Of a DNA stretch of 64,000 bases, positions 45,725-54,856 are shown piece by piece. Every line of letters begins with the position of its first letter. The stretch's first letter is position 1. The position numbers and the translations under genes are program-made. This DNA comes from Albibacterium sp963696875. GTDB lineage: Bacteria > Bacteroidota > Bacteroidia > Sphingobacteriales > Sphingobacteriaceae. The stretch spans positions 895,350 to 959,349 of the forward strand of contig CAVOLQ010000001.1 of assembly GCA_963696875.1 (NCBI GenBank), read 5' to 3'. The notes beneath the pieces are model-generated. The model was given only the letters and a program-made list of their open reading frames with translations, was not told the origin of the DNA and ran no database searches.

Positions 45725-46588
45725 ATGAAAAGAATAGTAAAGACCTGTTTTAGCTTGGCCATATTGTTTGGCATTGCCCAATTAAACTCTATAGTTAAGG
45801 GACAAACTGTTAGTTTGAAAGAGAAATGGTCAACTCCAGCCTTATTGAAAGAGCCAGAATCCGTTATTTTTGATAAAAAAAACAATGTTTTATATGTTTC
45901 AAATATTAATAATCCAGCTGGAGGTAAGGATGGGAATGGTTCAATTGGAAGAGTATCTTTAACAGGAGAAATATTGAATGTGGAATGGGTTTTGGGTGGC
46001 ATGGATTCTCCCAAAGGCTTAGGCTTATACAATGGACTTTTGTATGTAGCCGATTTGACCAATGTGGTTATTATTGACGTTGAATCGGGAAAGCTTTTAC
46101 GAACTATCGAAGTTCAAGGTGCAGGCATGTTAAACGACATTACCGTTGATGAGAAAGGGCTTGTGTATGTTTCTGACTCAAATAATAAGCGAATTTATAT
46201 TATTAAGGATAACCAAGCAGAAGTGTGGTTAGAAAATAATGTTTTACAACGACCTAATGGCTTGCTTGCCCATAAAAACAAATTTTACATGATTGATATG
46301 GGGTCGGGCATTTTCTATGAAGTTAACAAAAAAACGAAAGCTTTACGAGAAATTGCCAGCGGACTTGTCGGTGGTGACGGAATTGTGGCCTATGGCAATG
46401 ATTTTATTCTTTCAAACTGGAATGGAGAAATAAACTTTGTTTCGGCCAGGGGAAAAGTAGAAAAACTATTAGATACCAAAGCAGAAAAAGTCAATGCAGC
46501 GGACATAGACTATATTCCATCCTTGAACTTATTGTTAGTGCCTACCTTCTTTGCGAATACGTTGGTTGCCTATGAAATCATAAAATAA
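45725..46588 (+). CDS. SMP-30/NHL-like beta-propeller protein, secreted
   Basis: 287 aa with a signal peptide (about 1-26, ending VKGQ). Repeated propeller strands such as PESVIFDKKNNVLYVSN, MLNDITVDEKGLVYVSDSNNKRIY and RPNGLLAHKNKFYMIDMGSG resemble SMP-30/gluconolactonase or NHL propellers. It may be a lactonase or a binding protein. No neighbour fixes the substrate. Confidence 0.8.
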   Translation: MKRIVKTCFSLAILFGIAQLNSIVKGQTVSLKEKWSTPALLKEPESVIFDKKNNVLYVSNINNPAGGKDGNGSIGRVSLTGEILNVEWVLGGMDSPKGLGLYNGLLYVADLTNVVIIDVESGKLLRTIEVQGAGMLNDITVDEKGLVYVSDSNNKRIYIIKDNQAEVWLENNVLQRPNGLLAHKNKFYMIDMGSGIFYEVNKKTKALREIASGLVGGDGIVAYGNDFILSNWNGEINFVSARGKVEKLLDTKAEKVNAADIDYIPSLNLLLVPTFFANTLVAYEIIK

Positions 46589-46593
46589 GATTT

Positions 46594-46601
46594 TATCTTT
46601 G
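46594..46601 (+). promoter_or_regulatory. -7 promoter box of the agmatinase-like gene
   Basis: TATCTTTG fits TAnnTTTG and ends 32 nt before the ATG at 46634. Confidence 0.5.
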
Positions 46602-46633
46602 CGTCGATTATTTCTTTAGATACAAGAACATAA

Positions 46634-47722
46634 ATGACCAAAGAACAGAAAATAGCTGCATTTGACCCTAGTCAACCCGCTCAGACGGATGCGAATCTTT
46701 TCGGACTGCCTTTTACGGCAGAAGAAAGTGAGATTATTATTATCCCTGTACCTTGGGAGGTGACGGTGAGTTATGGATCAGGCGCTTCTGAAGGTCCCAA
46801 TGCTATCTTTGAAGCCTCTCTTCAAGTCGATTTATTGCATCAAGAGTTTCCGGATTTATGGAAATTAGGCATTTTTATGGACGAAACTCCTGCCCATTGG
46901 GCAATCAAAGGAGAGGAGTACAGGCAAAAAGCGGCACCTGTTATCCAAGCGTTAGAAAACGGTGATTCTATAGAAAAGAATTCCACTCTATTAGCTGATC
47001 TAAATGATGTTAATGATGCTTGTGGTCAATTGAACAATGAGATCGCGGAGAAAGCAAAATACTGGTTATTAAAAGGAAAAAAGGTTATTCTTCTTGGCGG
47101 TGATCATAGTACACCCTTAGGCTACTATGAAGCACTTGCATCAGTGCATGAATCTTTTGGGATATTACACTTGGATGCACATATGGATTTAAGAGAAGCA
47201 TATGAAGGCTTTACTTATTCCCACGCTTCAATAATGTATAATGCATTGAAATTACCCAAAATTACGAAGTTTGTTCAAGTGGCTATTCGCGATTTTTGTG
47301 AGGAGGAATACGAGATTGTCCAAAAGCAGAATGGACGTGTGTCTGTATTCACGGACAGAGATATGAAAGCTAATGCTTTTGAGGGAATGACTTGGATGGA
47401 ACAATGTGATAATATTATTGCATTACTACCACAAAAAGTATGTATCAGCTTCGATATCGATGCGTTGATCCCCTTTTATTGTCCCAATACAGGTACTCCC
47501 GTACCAGGCGGATTGTCATTTGAACAAGCTACATATTTGTTAAGTAGACTCGCTAATAGCGGCAAAGAAATTATAGGTATTGATTTGGTTGAAGTTGCCC
47601 CTGGAGACAATGATGACTGGGACGGAAACGTTGGATCACGAATTTTATTTCATCTTTGTGGTGTGCTAGCCAAATCACAAAACATGGCCGTTGGTGAGGC
47701 CTATAAATTTATTAACCTTTAA
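46634..47722 (+). CDS. agmatinase family (ureohydrolase) protein
   Basis: 362 aa. The binuclear manganese ligands are visible: H158 in GGDHS, D181/H183/D185 in DAHMD, and the two Asp of SFDIDAL. It is about 50 residues longer than standard agmatinases because of an N-terminal part and a helical insert (about 85-145). It probably hydrolyses agmatine or a related guanidino compound. No polyamine neighbour confirms this, so arginase or formimidoylglutamase activity remains possible. Confidence 0.88.
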   Translation: MTKEQKIAAFDPSQPAQTDANLFGLPFTAEESEIIIIPVPWEVTVSYGSGASEGPNAIFEASLQVDLLHQEFPDLWKLGIFMDETPAHWAIKGEEYRQKAAPVIQALENGDSIEKNSTLLADLNDVNDACGQLNNEIAEKAKYWLLKGKKVILLGGDHSTPLGYYEALASVHESFGILHLDAHMDLREAYEGFTYSHASIMYNALKLPKITKFVQVAIRDFCEEEYEIVQKQNGRVSVFTDRDMKANAFEGMTWMEQCDNIIALLPQKVCISFDIDALIPFYCPNTGTPVPGGLSFEQATYLLSRLANSGKEIIGIDLVEVAPGDNDDWDGNVGSRILFHLCGVLAKSQNMAVGEAYKFINL

Positions 47723-47782
47723 AAGATTAAAGTTAAGGGAAAGCTAATTGACAACCGGCGATATTAGCTTTCATTTAACTTT

Positions 47783-49969
47783 TTAATCTGGTAAAGCAAA
47801 TGCGACATAGGTATCGCCCGACTTAGTTCCTAGCTTTCCACCACCGCTTGCAATCACTATATACTGTTTCCCATTGACCATATATGAAGCTGGTGTTGCA
47901 TATCCAGCTGCTGGAAGTTTCGCCTCCCAAAGCATATTGCCTGTATTTTTGTCAAAAGCTCTTATTTTTTCATCCAAGGTAGCGGCGATGAATAACAATC
48001 CGCCTTTTGTTACTATTGGACCGCCATAATTTCGAGTACCTGTTATAGGGATCCCTTTCGCTGATAATTCTTCATATTCTCCCAACGGAACTTTCCAGAG
48101 AAGTTTACCACTGTTTAAATCAACCGCATTAAGGGTTCCCCAAGGAGGTTTGTTACCAGGGTAGCCATCTTTGTCTACAAATCGATTGTAGCCGGTCATT
48201 AGGTATGGTAATTCTTGATCAAGTTGGTTTTTAGTCTGTGTTTTAGCTAACCTAATTTCGTTTGAGCTGTTAGAAGCTTCATTTTTCGATTTAAATGGAG
48301 AAGTTAATTTGAGTAAAAAAGCAAATAAATTCTTTTTTTCGCTTTCCGATATCTGTTTAAATGAAGGCATCCTATTTCTTCCATTTTCAACAATTTGTCT
48401 AAGATGCTTTACATCAAAACGTTTGTTTAAATCAACTAGAGATGGGAAGTCACTTCCACTTCCTTTTAATTCAACGCCATGGCAGCTGACACAATATGTG
48501 TTGTAGACCACATTGCCTCTAGAGTATATAGAATGATCAGCTTCGTTTATTGGAGCATCAATCATTACTAGGGAAGATGGAACTTCATTGCTATTTACAT
48601 ATAGAATTTGAGTCTCCATATCAACAGCGGCACCTCCCCATTCTCCACCACCACCAAAATCTGGAAATATCCAGCCACCTTCTTTACTTGGAGGAGTGAA
48701 TGCTATTCGATTATTTATTTGCACATAACGTTCCATCAACTCACTATGGTTTTCAGGATTGATATCGCTAACGTCTTCTGGTCTAAAATCTAATCTGGAG
48801 AATGGCTCTGGAAGAGTCGGAATAGGTTGGGTTGGCCAAGGCTCTTCACCCGGTAAAGCATCCAGTGAAACCGGTACTTCGGGTATAGGGAAAATAGGTA
48901 CACCATTGCTTCGATCCAATAAATATATATACCCTTGTTTCGTTATTTGAGCCAGTGCATCAATACTCTTTCCTTTATGGTTAACGGTGATTAGGTTGGG
49001 ATTAGCTGGCAAGTCACGATCCCATAAGTCGTGATGAACGACTTGATAATGCCATATATATTCCCCTGTGCCAGCATTTAATGCAATAATGCTATTGGCG
49101 AACAAATTGGCACCCTTTCGGTTACCACCATAGAAATCAGGAGAAGCAGAGCCGGTTGGTACATAAACAATACCTTTTTCTTCGTCTAATGACATCCCTG
49201 CCCAACTATTTGCGCCACCAATTTTTTTCCAAGCGTCCTTATCTTGCCAAGTATCATAGCCAAACTGACCGGGTTGTGGAATTGTGTGAAATATCCAACT
49301 TCTTTTACCAGTAAGTACATCAAATGCCATAATATGACCAGGCAATGCATCAATTCCTTCTGATACACTTGAACCCACAATCAACAAGTTTTTATAAATT
49401 ACACCAGGTGTTTTACTTAATATAGATCCATCCTCGAAACCTTCTTTGTCTAAAGCATCTAATAAGTCAATTGATCCATTAACTCCGAAGTTTTTTATTA
49501 ATGTTCCATCGGTAGCATTAACAGCAAACAATTTTGAATCAACTCCGTATAAAATACGTCCGTTCGCACCTTTAATGTCTTCCCAATAAACAAGTCCACG
49601 GTTGATCCCGAAGCTTATTTGGCTGTTTGGATCTTCAATAGCTGGATCAAATACCCATTTAAGATCACCTGTAGCAGCATCTAATGCAAATAGTTTTAAG
49701 CGGGGGCTAATTGCATAAAGAACATTATTGATAACAATAGGATTGCATTGGATCTCGCTCCGATTATTAGGGTCTTTATCTCCGGTACTGTAAGTCCAGG
49801 CAACTTCTAGCCGAGAAACATTATTTATATTAATTTGATCATTCGAAGAATACCTATTGCCATCTTTCGTCCCCGCATAACTGGCCCACTTACTATAGTT
49901 GAGTTGACTAGAGTTTTTGCACGAAAGAAAAGAAAGGGCTACTAATAATAATATTATTTCTCTACTCAT
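47783..49969 (-). CDS. PQQ-dependent dehydrogenase with inserted cytochrome c domain, lipoprotein
   Basis: 728 aa. Lipobox FLSC (Cys about residue 17), then an eight-bladed quinoprotein propeller with Trp-docking repeats (LDAATGDLKWVFDP, LNAGTGEYIWHYQVVHHDLWD). A class I cytochrome c (CVSCH, axial Met in RMPSF) is inserted at about residues 480-560, before the last blades. It probably oxidises a sugar or alcohol and passes electrons through haem to the respiratory chain. It starts 14 bp after the M14 peptidase gene, likely in the same transcript. Confidence 0.9.
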   Translation of the reverse strand: MSREIILLLVALSFLSCKNSSQLNYSKWASYAGTKDGNRYSSNDQININNVSRLEVAWTYSTGDKDPNNRSEIQCNPIVINNVLYAISPRLKLFALDAATGDLKWVFDPAIEDPNSQISFGINRGLVYWEDIKGANGRILYGVDSKLFAVNATDGTLIKNFGVNGSIDLLDALDKEGFEDGSILSKTPGVIYKNLLIVGSSVSEGIDALPGHIMAFDVLTGKRSWIFHTIPQPGQFGYDTWQDKDAWKKIGGANSWAGMSLDEEKGIVYVPTGSASPDFYGGNRKGANLFANSIIALNAGTGEYIWHYQVVHHDLWDRDLPANPNLITVNHKGKSIDALAQITKQGYIYLLDRSNGVPIFPIPEVPVSLDALPGEEPWPTQPIPTLPEPFSRLDFRPEDVSDINPENHSELMERYVQINNRIAFTPPSKEGGWIFPDFGGGGEWGGAAVDMETQILYVNSNEVPSSLVMIDAPINEADHSIYSRGNVVYNTYCVSCHGVELKGSGSDFPSLVDLNKRFDVKHLRQIVENGRNRMPSFKQISESEKKNLFAFLLKLTSPFKSKNEASNSSNEIRLAKTQTKNQLDQELPYLMTGYNRFVDKDGYPGNKPPWGTLNAVDLNSGKLLWKVPLGEYEELSAKGIPITGTRNYGGPIVTKGGLLFIAATLDEKIRAFDKNTGNMLWEAKLPAAGYATPASYMVNGKQYIVIASGGGKLGTKSGDTYVAFALPD

Positions 49970-49983
49970 CCCGATAGTTTTAT

Positions 49984-51470
49984 TTATTGAATAAACTGAT
50001 AATAATTTTGCTTTAAAGGGTTTTCTAAATCAATGAGGTAGCCGTTAACGACTGCGTATTTTATAGTGTTTTTCTTTTTTAGAAAAAAATTGGCTGGACT
50101 ACCTAAATATAAAGTACCCGTTGGCGGAGAACTATTTTTTAAAATGACTAAAGGTAAGTCGTAATGCAGCTCTAATGGAGTATTTTTTATATTAACTGCA
50201 AAATATCCCTGCTTTAACAATTTAATTGCATTTCTAAAATCAATTGTTGAAAGTGAGTCTTGAACTATCTCAAATACTTTACCTTCTAGGTAGGTCAAAC
50301 CTTCCGCATCTAATTCCTGATATCCAAAGCTTTCTTTTAGGTCACCGACATCGTCGATCCGGCCACGTACATAATACCCGCCTTCTTTCAAGTTAATTTC
50401 ATCTTGCTTTATGGCTATATCAGTTTTATAAGCGAAGGAGTCTGCAGTATTGCTTATGTTTCGGATTACAAGTTCATTGAGTTTTACCCGATTTTCTGGA
50501 ATTTCTTCATATTCATTAGGATCATTATATTGGTAATTTTTATTAGCGATATCCAATATCGACTTTAAAATAATTATAAAATTTAACTTTCTAATATATT
50601 GTTTTTCAGTGTCACCAGGATATCCACCCGATTCAATTAGGACGGTCCTAGCTCCCCATTTCTGAAAGTTGTCGCCAAATCCCCGAGGTTCATGAGTGTC
50701 ATCGTATCTTGCAACCCCGCCCGGAATAAATTCTTGTAAGGTTTTGTTCATACCAACAATCAATTTCATGGCATCCTCTCTTATGCTATTAACTTCCCTT
50801 TCATAATTGTAAGCAGGAGCTAAGAAAGAGATTGTTGCTGCTTTGTCACTATAACCAGCAGTATAATAGCGTTGTTGATCATGTAAATTAAAGCCATATT
50901 CTGGCTGATTCCTTTTAGCCGCTTCTATTAAAATTGCCCCTTCAGGGCTTGCTCCGCTTCTTGCGTCCCTATTAATATCCATTCCCAATGCATTCCGACG
51001 GTTAAAGATCTCTGCACCATCGGGATTGAGCATAGGGATAAATGAAAGGCTAGTGTTTTCCCTTATAACCGACCTTAAAGAATCAAATTGATCATTTTTT
51101 CCTGCAAGAAAATTGAAAATATCAAACAAAGCCATGGTCGCTGTACTTTCATCTCCATGCATCTGAGACCAAAGCATTATTTTTTTTTGCCGCTACCGTA
51201 GTCAATTTGATAAATAGAACGTTTTTGAACGGATTCTCCTAGAGTAGAAATTGTAAATTTACTGTTGCTTTTTAGTTTAAGGATAAGGGGTTCAATGTCT
51301 TTATGTTTAAACCGCCTATGTAAAAGGGTGCTCTCCTTAAACTTGTCGAAGGCTTTGGTGAGAATCAACGTATCAATTGAATGATTAGATTGAGTAGTCA
51401 TGTTTTTATTTTGACAGGCAAAAAGGAATAAACCAATGTAGAAAATGAAAAATAAAGCTCTAGTAACCAT
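49984..51470 (-). pseudogene. M14 family zinc carboxypeptidase, frame broken at an A9 tract
   Basis: One protein in two frames. Part 1 (51470-51177, 97 aa) has a lipobox LFAC and ends in GSGKKK at the A9 run 51180-51188. Part 2 (51177-49984, 397 aa) continues with MLWSQMHGDEST. Zinc ligands H7 and E10 (HGDE), H99 (NLHDQ) and catalytic E182 (IESGG) of part 2 are intact. A tenth A, or two fewer, would restore one lipoprotein of about 490 aa. It is either a sequence error, a real mutation, or expression by slippage. It follows dihydroorotase by 38 bp and precedes the quinoprotein by 14 bp. Confidence 0.85.
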
Positions 51471-51508
51471 GTTCTTTAGTTTAAGCCAAGTATATCCTGT
51501 TAGATAAT

Positions 51509-52840
51509 TTATTTACGATCAAATTGTAATCTCTTTCCTGGTATAGTATCAATAAGTTTCGATTCTTCAAAAACTATTGTTCCAGAGACAATAGTTTTTA
51601 TTATTGACGATTTAAACGTATGCCCTTCAAACGGCGACCAGCCGCATTTTGATAAAATATTTTCTTTAGTTACTGTATACGGTTTATTTAAATCCACTAA
51701 AACTAAGTCAGCCCAATATCCTTCTCTAATATACCCTCGTTCCGCCAATTGAAAACAAATTGCAGTATTATGGGCGGTTTTTTCGACAATCTTTTCCAGA
51801 CTGATTTTTCCTTGGTGATAGAAATCTAATAAAGCCTGTAGCGCATGTTGGACTAACGGTCCACCCGATGGTGCCTGTTCATAAGGTAGCAATTTCTCCT
51901 CCAAGGTATGTGGTGCATGATCGGTAGCGATGACATCGATTCGATCATCCAACAGTGCTTTCAAAATGCCTTTTTGATCAAACTCTGTTTTAATGGCAGG
52001 ATTCCATTTAATAAAATTTCCTTTTTTAGCATAATCTTCGTCAGAAAACCAAAGATGATGTAAACAGGCTTCCGCGGTGATCCTCTTTTCAGCGAGTGCT
52101 TGATTAGTGAACAATTTAGCTTCAAAAGCCGTGGAGATGTGGAGGACATGTAGGCGTGTACCGTACTTTTTTGCTAAAGCGACGGCATGCGAAGAGGATG
52201 TATAGCAAGCCTCTTCCGATCGGATAAGAGGATGCATATCTATAGTAAGTTCCCCATATTTCGCTTTAAATTGTTTTAAATTTCGCTGAATAATAGATTC
52301 GTCTTCACAGTGAACTGCTACCAACATGGGAGCATTAGAGAAAATCCCTTCTAGGGTTTGTTCATTATCAACTAACATGTTCCCTGTAGAAGAGCCCATG
52401 AAAACTTTTATACCGCAAACGTTTTTTGGGTCAGTTTTCAAAACTTCCTCCAAATTATCGTTGGCGGCACCCATATAAAAAGAATAGTTGGCCAAGGAGC
52501 TTTTTGAGGCAATTTGATACTTATCTTCTAAAAGTCTTTGAGTTAATGTGTTAGGAACTGTATTAGGCATTTCCATGAAGCTAGTGGTGCCGCCTGCTAC
52601 GGCTGCCCGACTTTCATGCCATATATCTGCTTTATAGGTTAGTCCTGGTTCTCTAAAATGAACTTGGTCATCAATTAATCCCGGAAGAAGATGCAAGCCT
52701 TCTCCATATATTTCACGGTCTGCTTGGAAATTGATCTGATCATCGATTTTTTCAATTTTACCATCTTTTATTAAAACATCTGAGACTTTCAAAGTTCCTT
52801 CATTAACCAAGGTGGCATCTTTGATTAGGATTGTTGACAT
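51509..52840 (-). CDS. pyrC: dihydroorotase, class I
   Basis: 443 aa. PGLIDDQVHFREPG gives Q59-x-H61 where most class I enzymes have His-x-His, a pattern I recall from other Bacteroidetes dihydroorotases. The carboxylated lysine is K145 (GIKVFMGSSTGN), with H178 (AVHCEDE), the LHVLHIST His and ATDHAPH also present. It closes the dihydroorotate ring in pyrimidine synthesis. It may head a transcript with the M14 peptidase and quinoprotein. Confidence 0.92.
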   Translation of the reverse strand: MSTILIKDATLVNEGTLKVSDVLIKDGKIEKIDDQINFQADREIYGEGLHLLPGLIDDQVHFREPGLTYKADIWHESRAAVAGGTTSFMEMPNTVPNTLTQRLLEDKYQIASKSSLANYSFYMGAANDNLEEVLKTDPKNVCGIKVFMGSSTGNMLVDNEQTLEGIFSNAPMLVAVHCEDESIIQRNLKQFKAKYGELTIDMHPLIRSEEACYTSSSHAVALAKKYGTRLHVLHISTAFEAKLFTNQALAEKRITAEACLHHLWFSDEDYAKKGNFIKWNPAIKTEFDQKGILKALLDDRIDVIATDHAPHTLEEKLLPYEQAPSGGPLVQHALQALLDFYHQGKISLEKIVEKTAHNTAICFQLAERGYIREGYWADLVLVDLNKPYTVTKENILSKCGWSPFEGHTFKSSIIKTIVSGTIVFEESKLIDTIPGKRLQFDRK

Positions 52841-52906
52841 ATTGTTTGTTTTACGGTTCTATTTACTATTCAAATTAAGGAAATAATAGATTACGCTAAA
52901 TTACAT

Positions 52907-52914
52907 TATCTTTG
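52907..52914 (+). promoter_or_regulatory. -7 promoter box of the DEAD-box helicase operon
   Basis: TATCTTTG fits TAnnTTTG and ends 5 nt before the ATG at 52920. This predicts a leaderless mRNA. Confidence 0.5.
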
Positions 52915-52919
52915 CGCTT

Positions 52920-54242
52920 ATGCAATTAACATTCGCAGATTTTAAATTAAACAAACAGCTGCTAACTGCTATAGAAGAGGCTGGGTATACCGAGCCTACT
53001 CCTATACAGCAAAAAGCGATTACTCCCATATTAGCCGGACAAGATATTATGGGGGTGGCTCAAACCGGAACTGGAAAGACAGCCGCCTTCATTTTGCCGA
53101 TGTTAATGAAGTTGAAATATGCTCAAGGTGATATTCCGCGTGCATTGATTTTGTTACCTACTCGGGAGTTGGCGATGCAGATAGGAGAGAGCATCAAAAC
53201 TCTAGGAAGATATACTGATTTAAGAACTGTGGTTCTCTATGGTGGTTTAGGCCCCAAAAGTCAAATAGAAGCACTTAATAAAGGCGTAGATATTATTGTT
53301 TCTACCCCAGGTCGATTCTTAGATCTTTATTCAAGTGGACATATTCATCCCAAGATGCTTCAGTTTTTAGTGTTAGATGAAGCAGATAAAATGATGGATA
53401 TGGGATTTATCGGCGCTATTCACAGAATTCTAGAAGTGGTGCCAAGGAAAAGACAGAACCTGTTGTTTTCAGCAACTATGAGTGAACTTGTACATAAAAT
53501 CGCTGGCGATTTCTTAGCTTTCCCTTTAAAAATCGAAGTGAGTGAGCAAGCTACACCCGCACAGACAGTAAAACAGTCGCTATACTTTGTGCCAAATCTG
53601 AAAACGAAAATTAATTTACTCCATCATTTATTAAAAGATGAAGAGTCTTTTAATCGTCTAATTATATTTTGTAAAACTAGGGTAATTGCAGACAATGTAC
53701 ATTCTTTTTTAACAAGAAAGTATGGCCCAAAAGAGATCCGGGTAATACATGCCAATAAGGGGCAAAATACGAGAATAAATTCTGTTGCTGCGTTTAAAGA
53801 AGGAAGGATACGAATTTTGGTTGCAACAGATGTTGCAGCTCGAGGTTTGGATATAGATGATGTCAGCCATGTTATCAATTTCGAAGTTCCTATCATTATC
53901 GAGGATTATGTTCATCGAATTGGCAGAACAGGCAGGGCATTGAAGTCAGGTGAGGCAATTACCTTTTGTAATCCGGCTGAAGAATATTATATCAGGGAAA
54001 TTGAAAAGTTAATAAAACAAAAAATTCCTGTTACGGAGATACCACAGGATGTTTTTATTGAAAAAACACCCTATGATGAAAAGCAATTAATTGACCGGGC
54101 GATTGATGATCAAAAAAGAAAGGCAGATCCAGATTTTAAAGGCGCTTTCCATGAAAAGAAATTTTCGAATCAAAAGGTGAATCGGCCGAAATCCAGAAAG
54201 CGCCCTTTTGATAGTAAACCGAAAGCGACCAAACGCAAATGA
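52920..54242 (+). CDS. DEAD-box RNA helicase
   Basis: 440 aa. Q motif (PTPIQQKAI), motif I AQTGTGKT (about 45-52), II DEAD, III SAT and VI HRIGRTGR are all present, so the ATPase core is complete. A basic, low-complexity tail (about 385-440, KSRKRPFDSKPKATKRK at the end) should bind RNA. It resembles RhlE/DeaD-type helicases in ribosome assembly or mRNA turnover, perhaps at low temperature. The next gene overlaps its stop by 4 nt. Confidence 0.95.
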   Translation: MQLTFADFKLNKQLLTAIEEAGYTEPTPIQQKAITPILAGQDIMGVAQTGTGKTAAFILPMLMKLKYAQGDIPRALILLPTRELAMQIGESIKTLGRYTDLRTVVLYGGLGPKSQIEALNKGVDIIVSTPGRFLDLYSSGHIHPKMLQFLVLDEADKMMDMGFIGAIHRILEVVPRKRQNLLFSATMSELVHKIAGDFLAFPLKIEVSEQATPAQTVKQSLYFVPNLKTKINLLHHLLKDEESFNRLIIFCKTRVIADNVHSFLTRKYGPKEIRVIHANKGQNTRINSVAAFKEGRIRILVATDVAARGLDIDDVSHVINFEVPIIIEDYVHRIGRTGRALKSGEAITFCNPAEEYYIREIEKLIKQKIPVTEIPQDVFIEKTPYDEKQLIDRAIDDQKRKADPDFKGAFHEKKFSNQKVNRPKSRKRPFDSKPKATKRK

Positions 54243-54490
54243 AGTCAATTAGAATAAGCTTGTTAAATATTGTTGTTGCTATTGTTCTACTGTGGTTAGG
54301 ATCAGGGATTTTAGATAAAACCATAAGCAGGAGCGCAATTATTTATACGCTAATCTTAATAGTGTTGATTTTAGTTGTGGATCAGTTCTTCCGAATGATG
54401 CTGGGGAGTCTGAAGCGCATCTGGTTGCTTGAAACGATTTTTTTAATCCTGTCCGCATTGGGAGTTGGGATAGTGAAGTATATTTTTTAA
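54239..54490 (+). CDS. small membrane protein with three helices
   Basis: 83 aa with three hydrophobic segments (about 6-25, 33-48, 63-80) and a basic loop between the last two. ATGA overlap with the helicase gene shows translational coupling. gldC begins 18 bp later. I do not recognise the family; position suggests an operon member of unknown role. Confidence 0.75.
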   Translation: MKSIRISLLNIVVAIVLLWLGSGILDKTISRSAIIYTLILIVLILVVDQFFRMMLGSLKRIWLLETIFLILSALGVGIVKYIF

Positions 54491-54508
54491 AACTTAAGAT
54501 AAATTATA

Positions 54509-54856
54509 ATGAAGACCGCAGAAATAAAATTGATGGTTGAGTTGGATGAGAATAACGTTCCTGATAAAATTACATGGGAATCTTCTGATGGAGAGAGTTC
54601 TGAAGCTTTACCTGCAAAGGCAATGATCTTGGCTTTATGGGACCATCAATATAAAAACTCAATGAGAATAGATTTATGGACTAAAGATATGCCTATTGAT
54701 GAAATGAGGCGTTTTTTCTATGAAACATTACAAACGATGGGCGACACCTTTTTGCGCGCTTCTGGTAATGATAAAATCGCTGAAGCAGTGATAGGAGACT
54801 TACGCGATTACTGTGCACATTTTGCAGAGAAAATGGAAATCATAGAGGGGCAATAG
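54509..54856 (+). CDS. gldC: gliding motility protein GldC
   Basis: 115 aa, cytoplasmic. VELDENNVPDKITWESSDG, RIDLWTKDMPIDEMRRFF and the terminal DYCAHFAEKMEI match GldC of Flavobacterium. GldC is required for or supports gliding in that genus, but it is also kept in non-gliding Bacteroidetes, so motility here is not proven. Its last 17 nt overlap the 3' end of mnmD on the other strand. Confidence 0.92.
   Translation: MKTAEIKLMVELDENNVPDKITWESSDGESSEALPAKAMILALWDHQYKNSMRIDLWTKDMPIDEMRRFFYETLQTMGDTFLRASGNDKIAEAVIGDLRDYCAHFAEKMEIIEGQ

Noticed and set aside
42425..46588. PQQ dehydrogenase, beta-propeller protein and lactonase as one sugar-oxidation cluster
   Set aside because: Genes lie on both strands with separate promoters and terminators and with lplA and a repeat protein in between; no shared regulation is visible.
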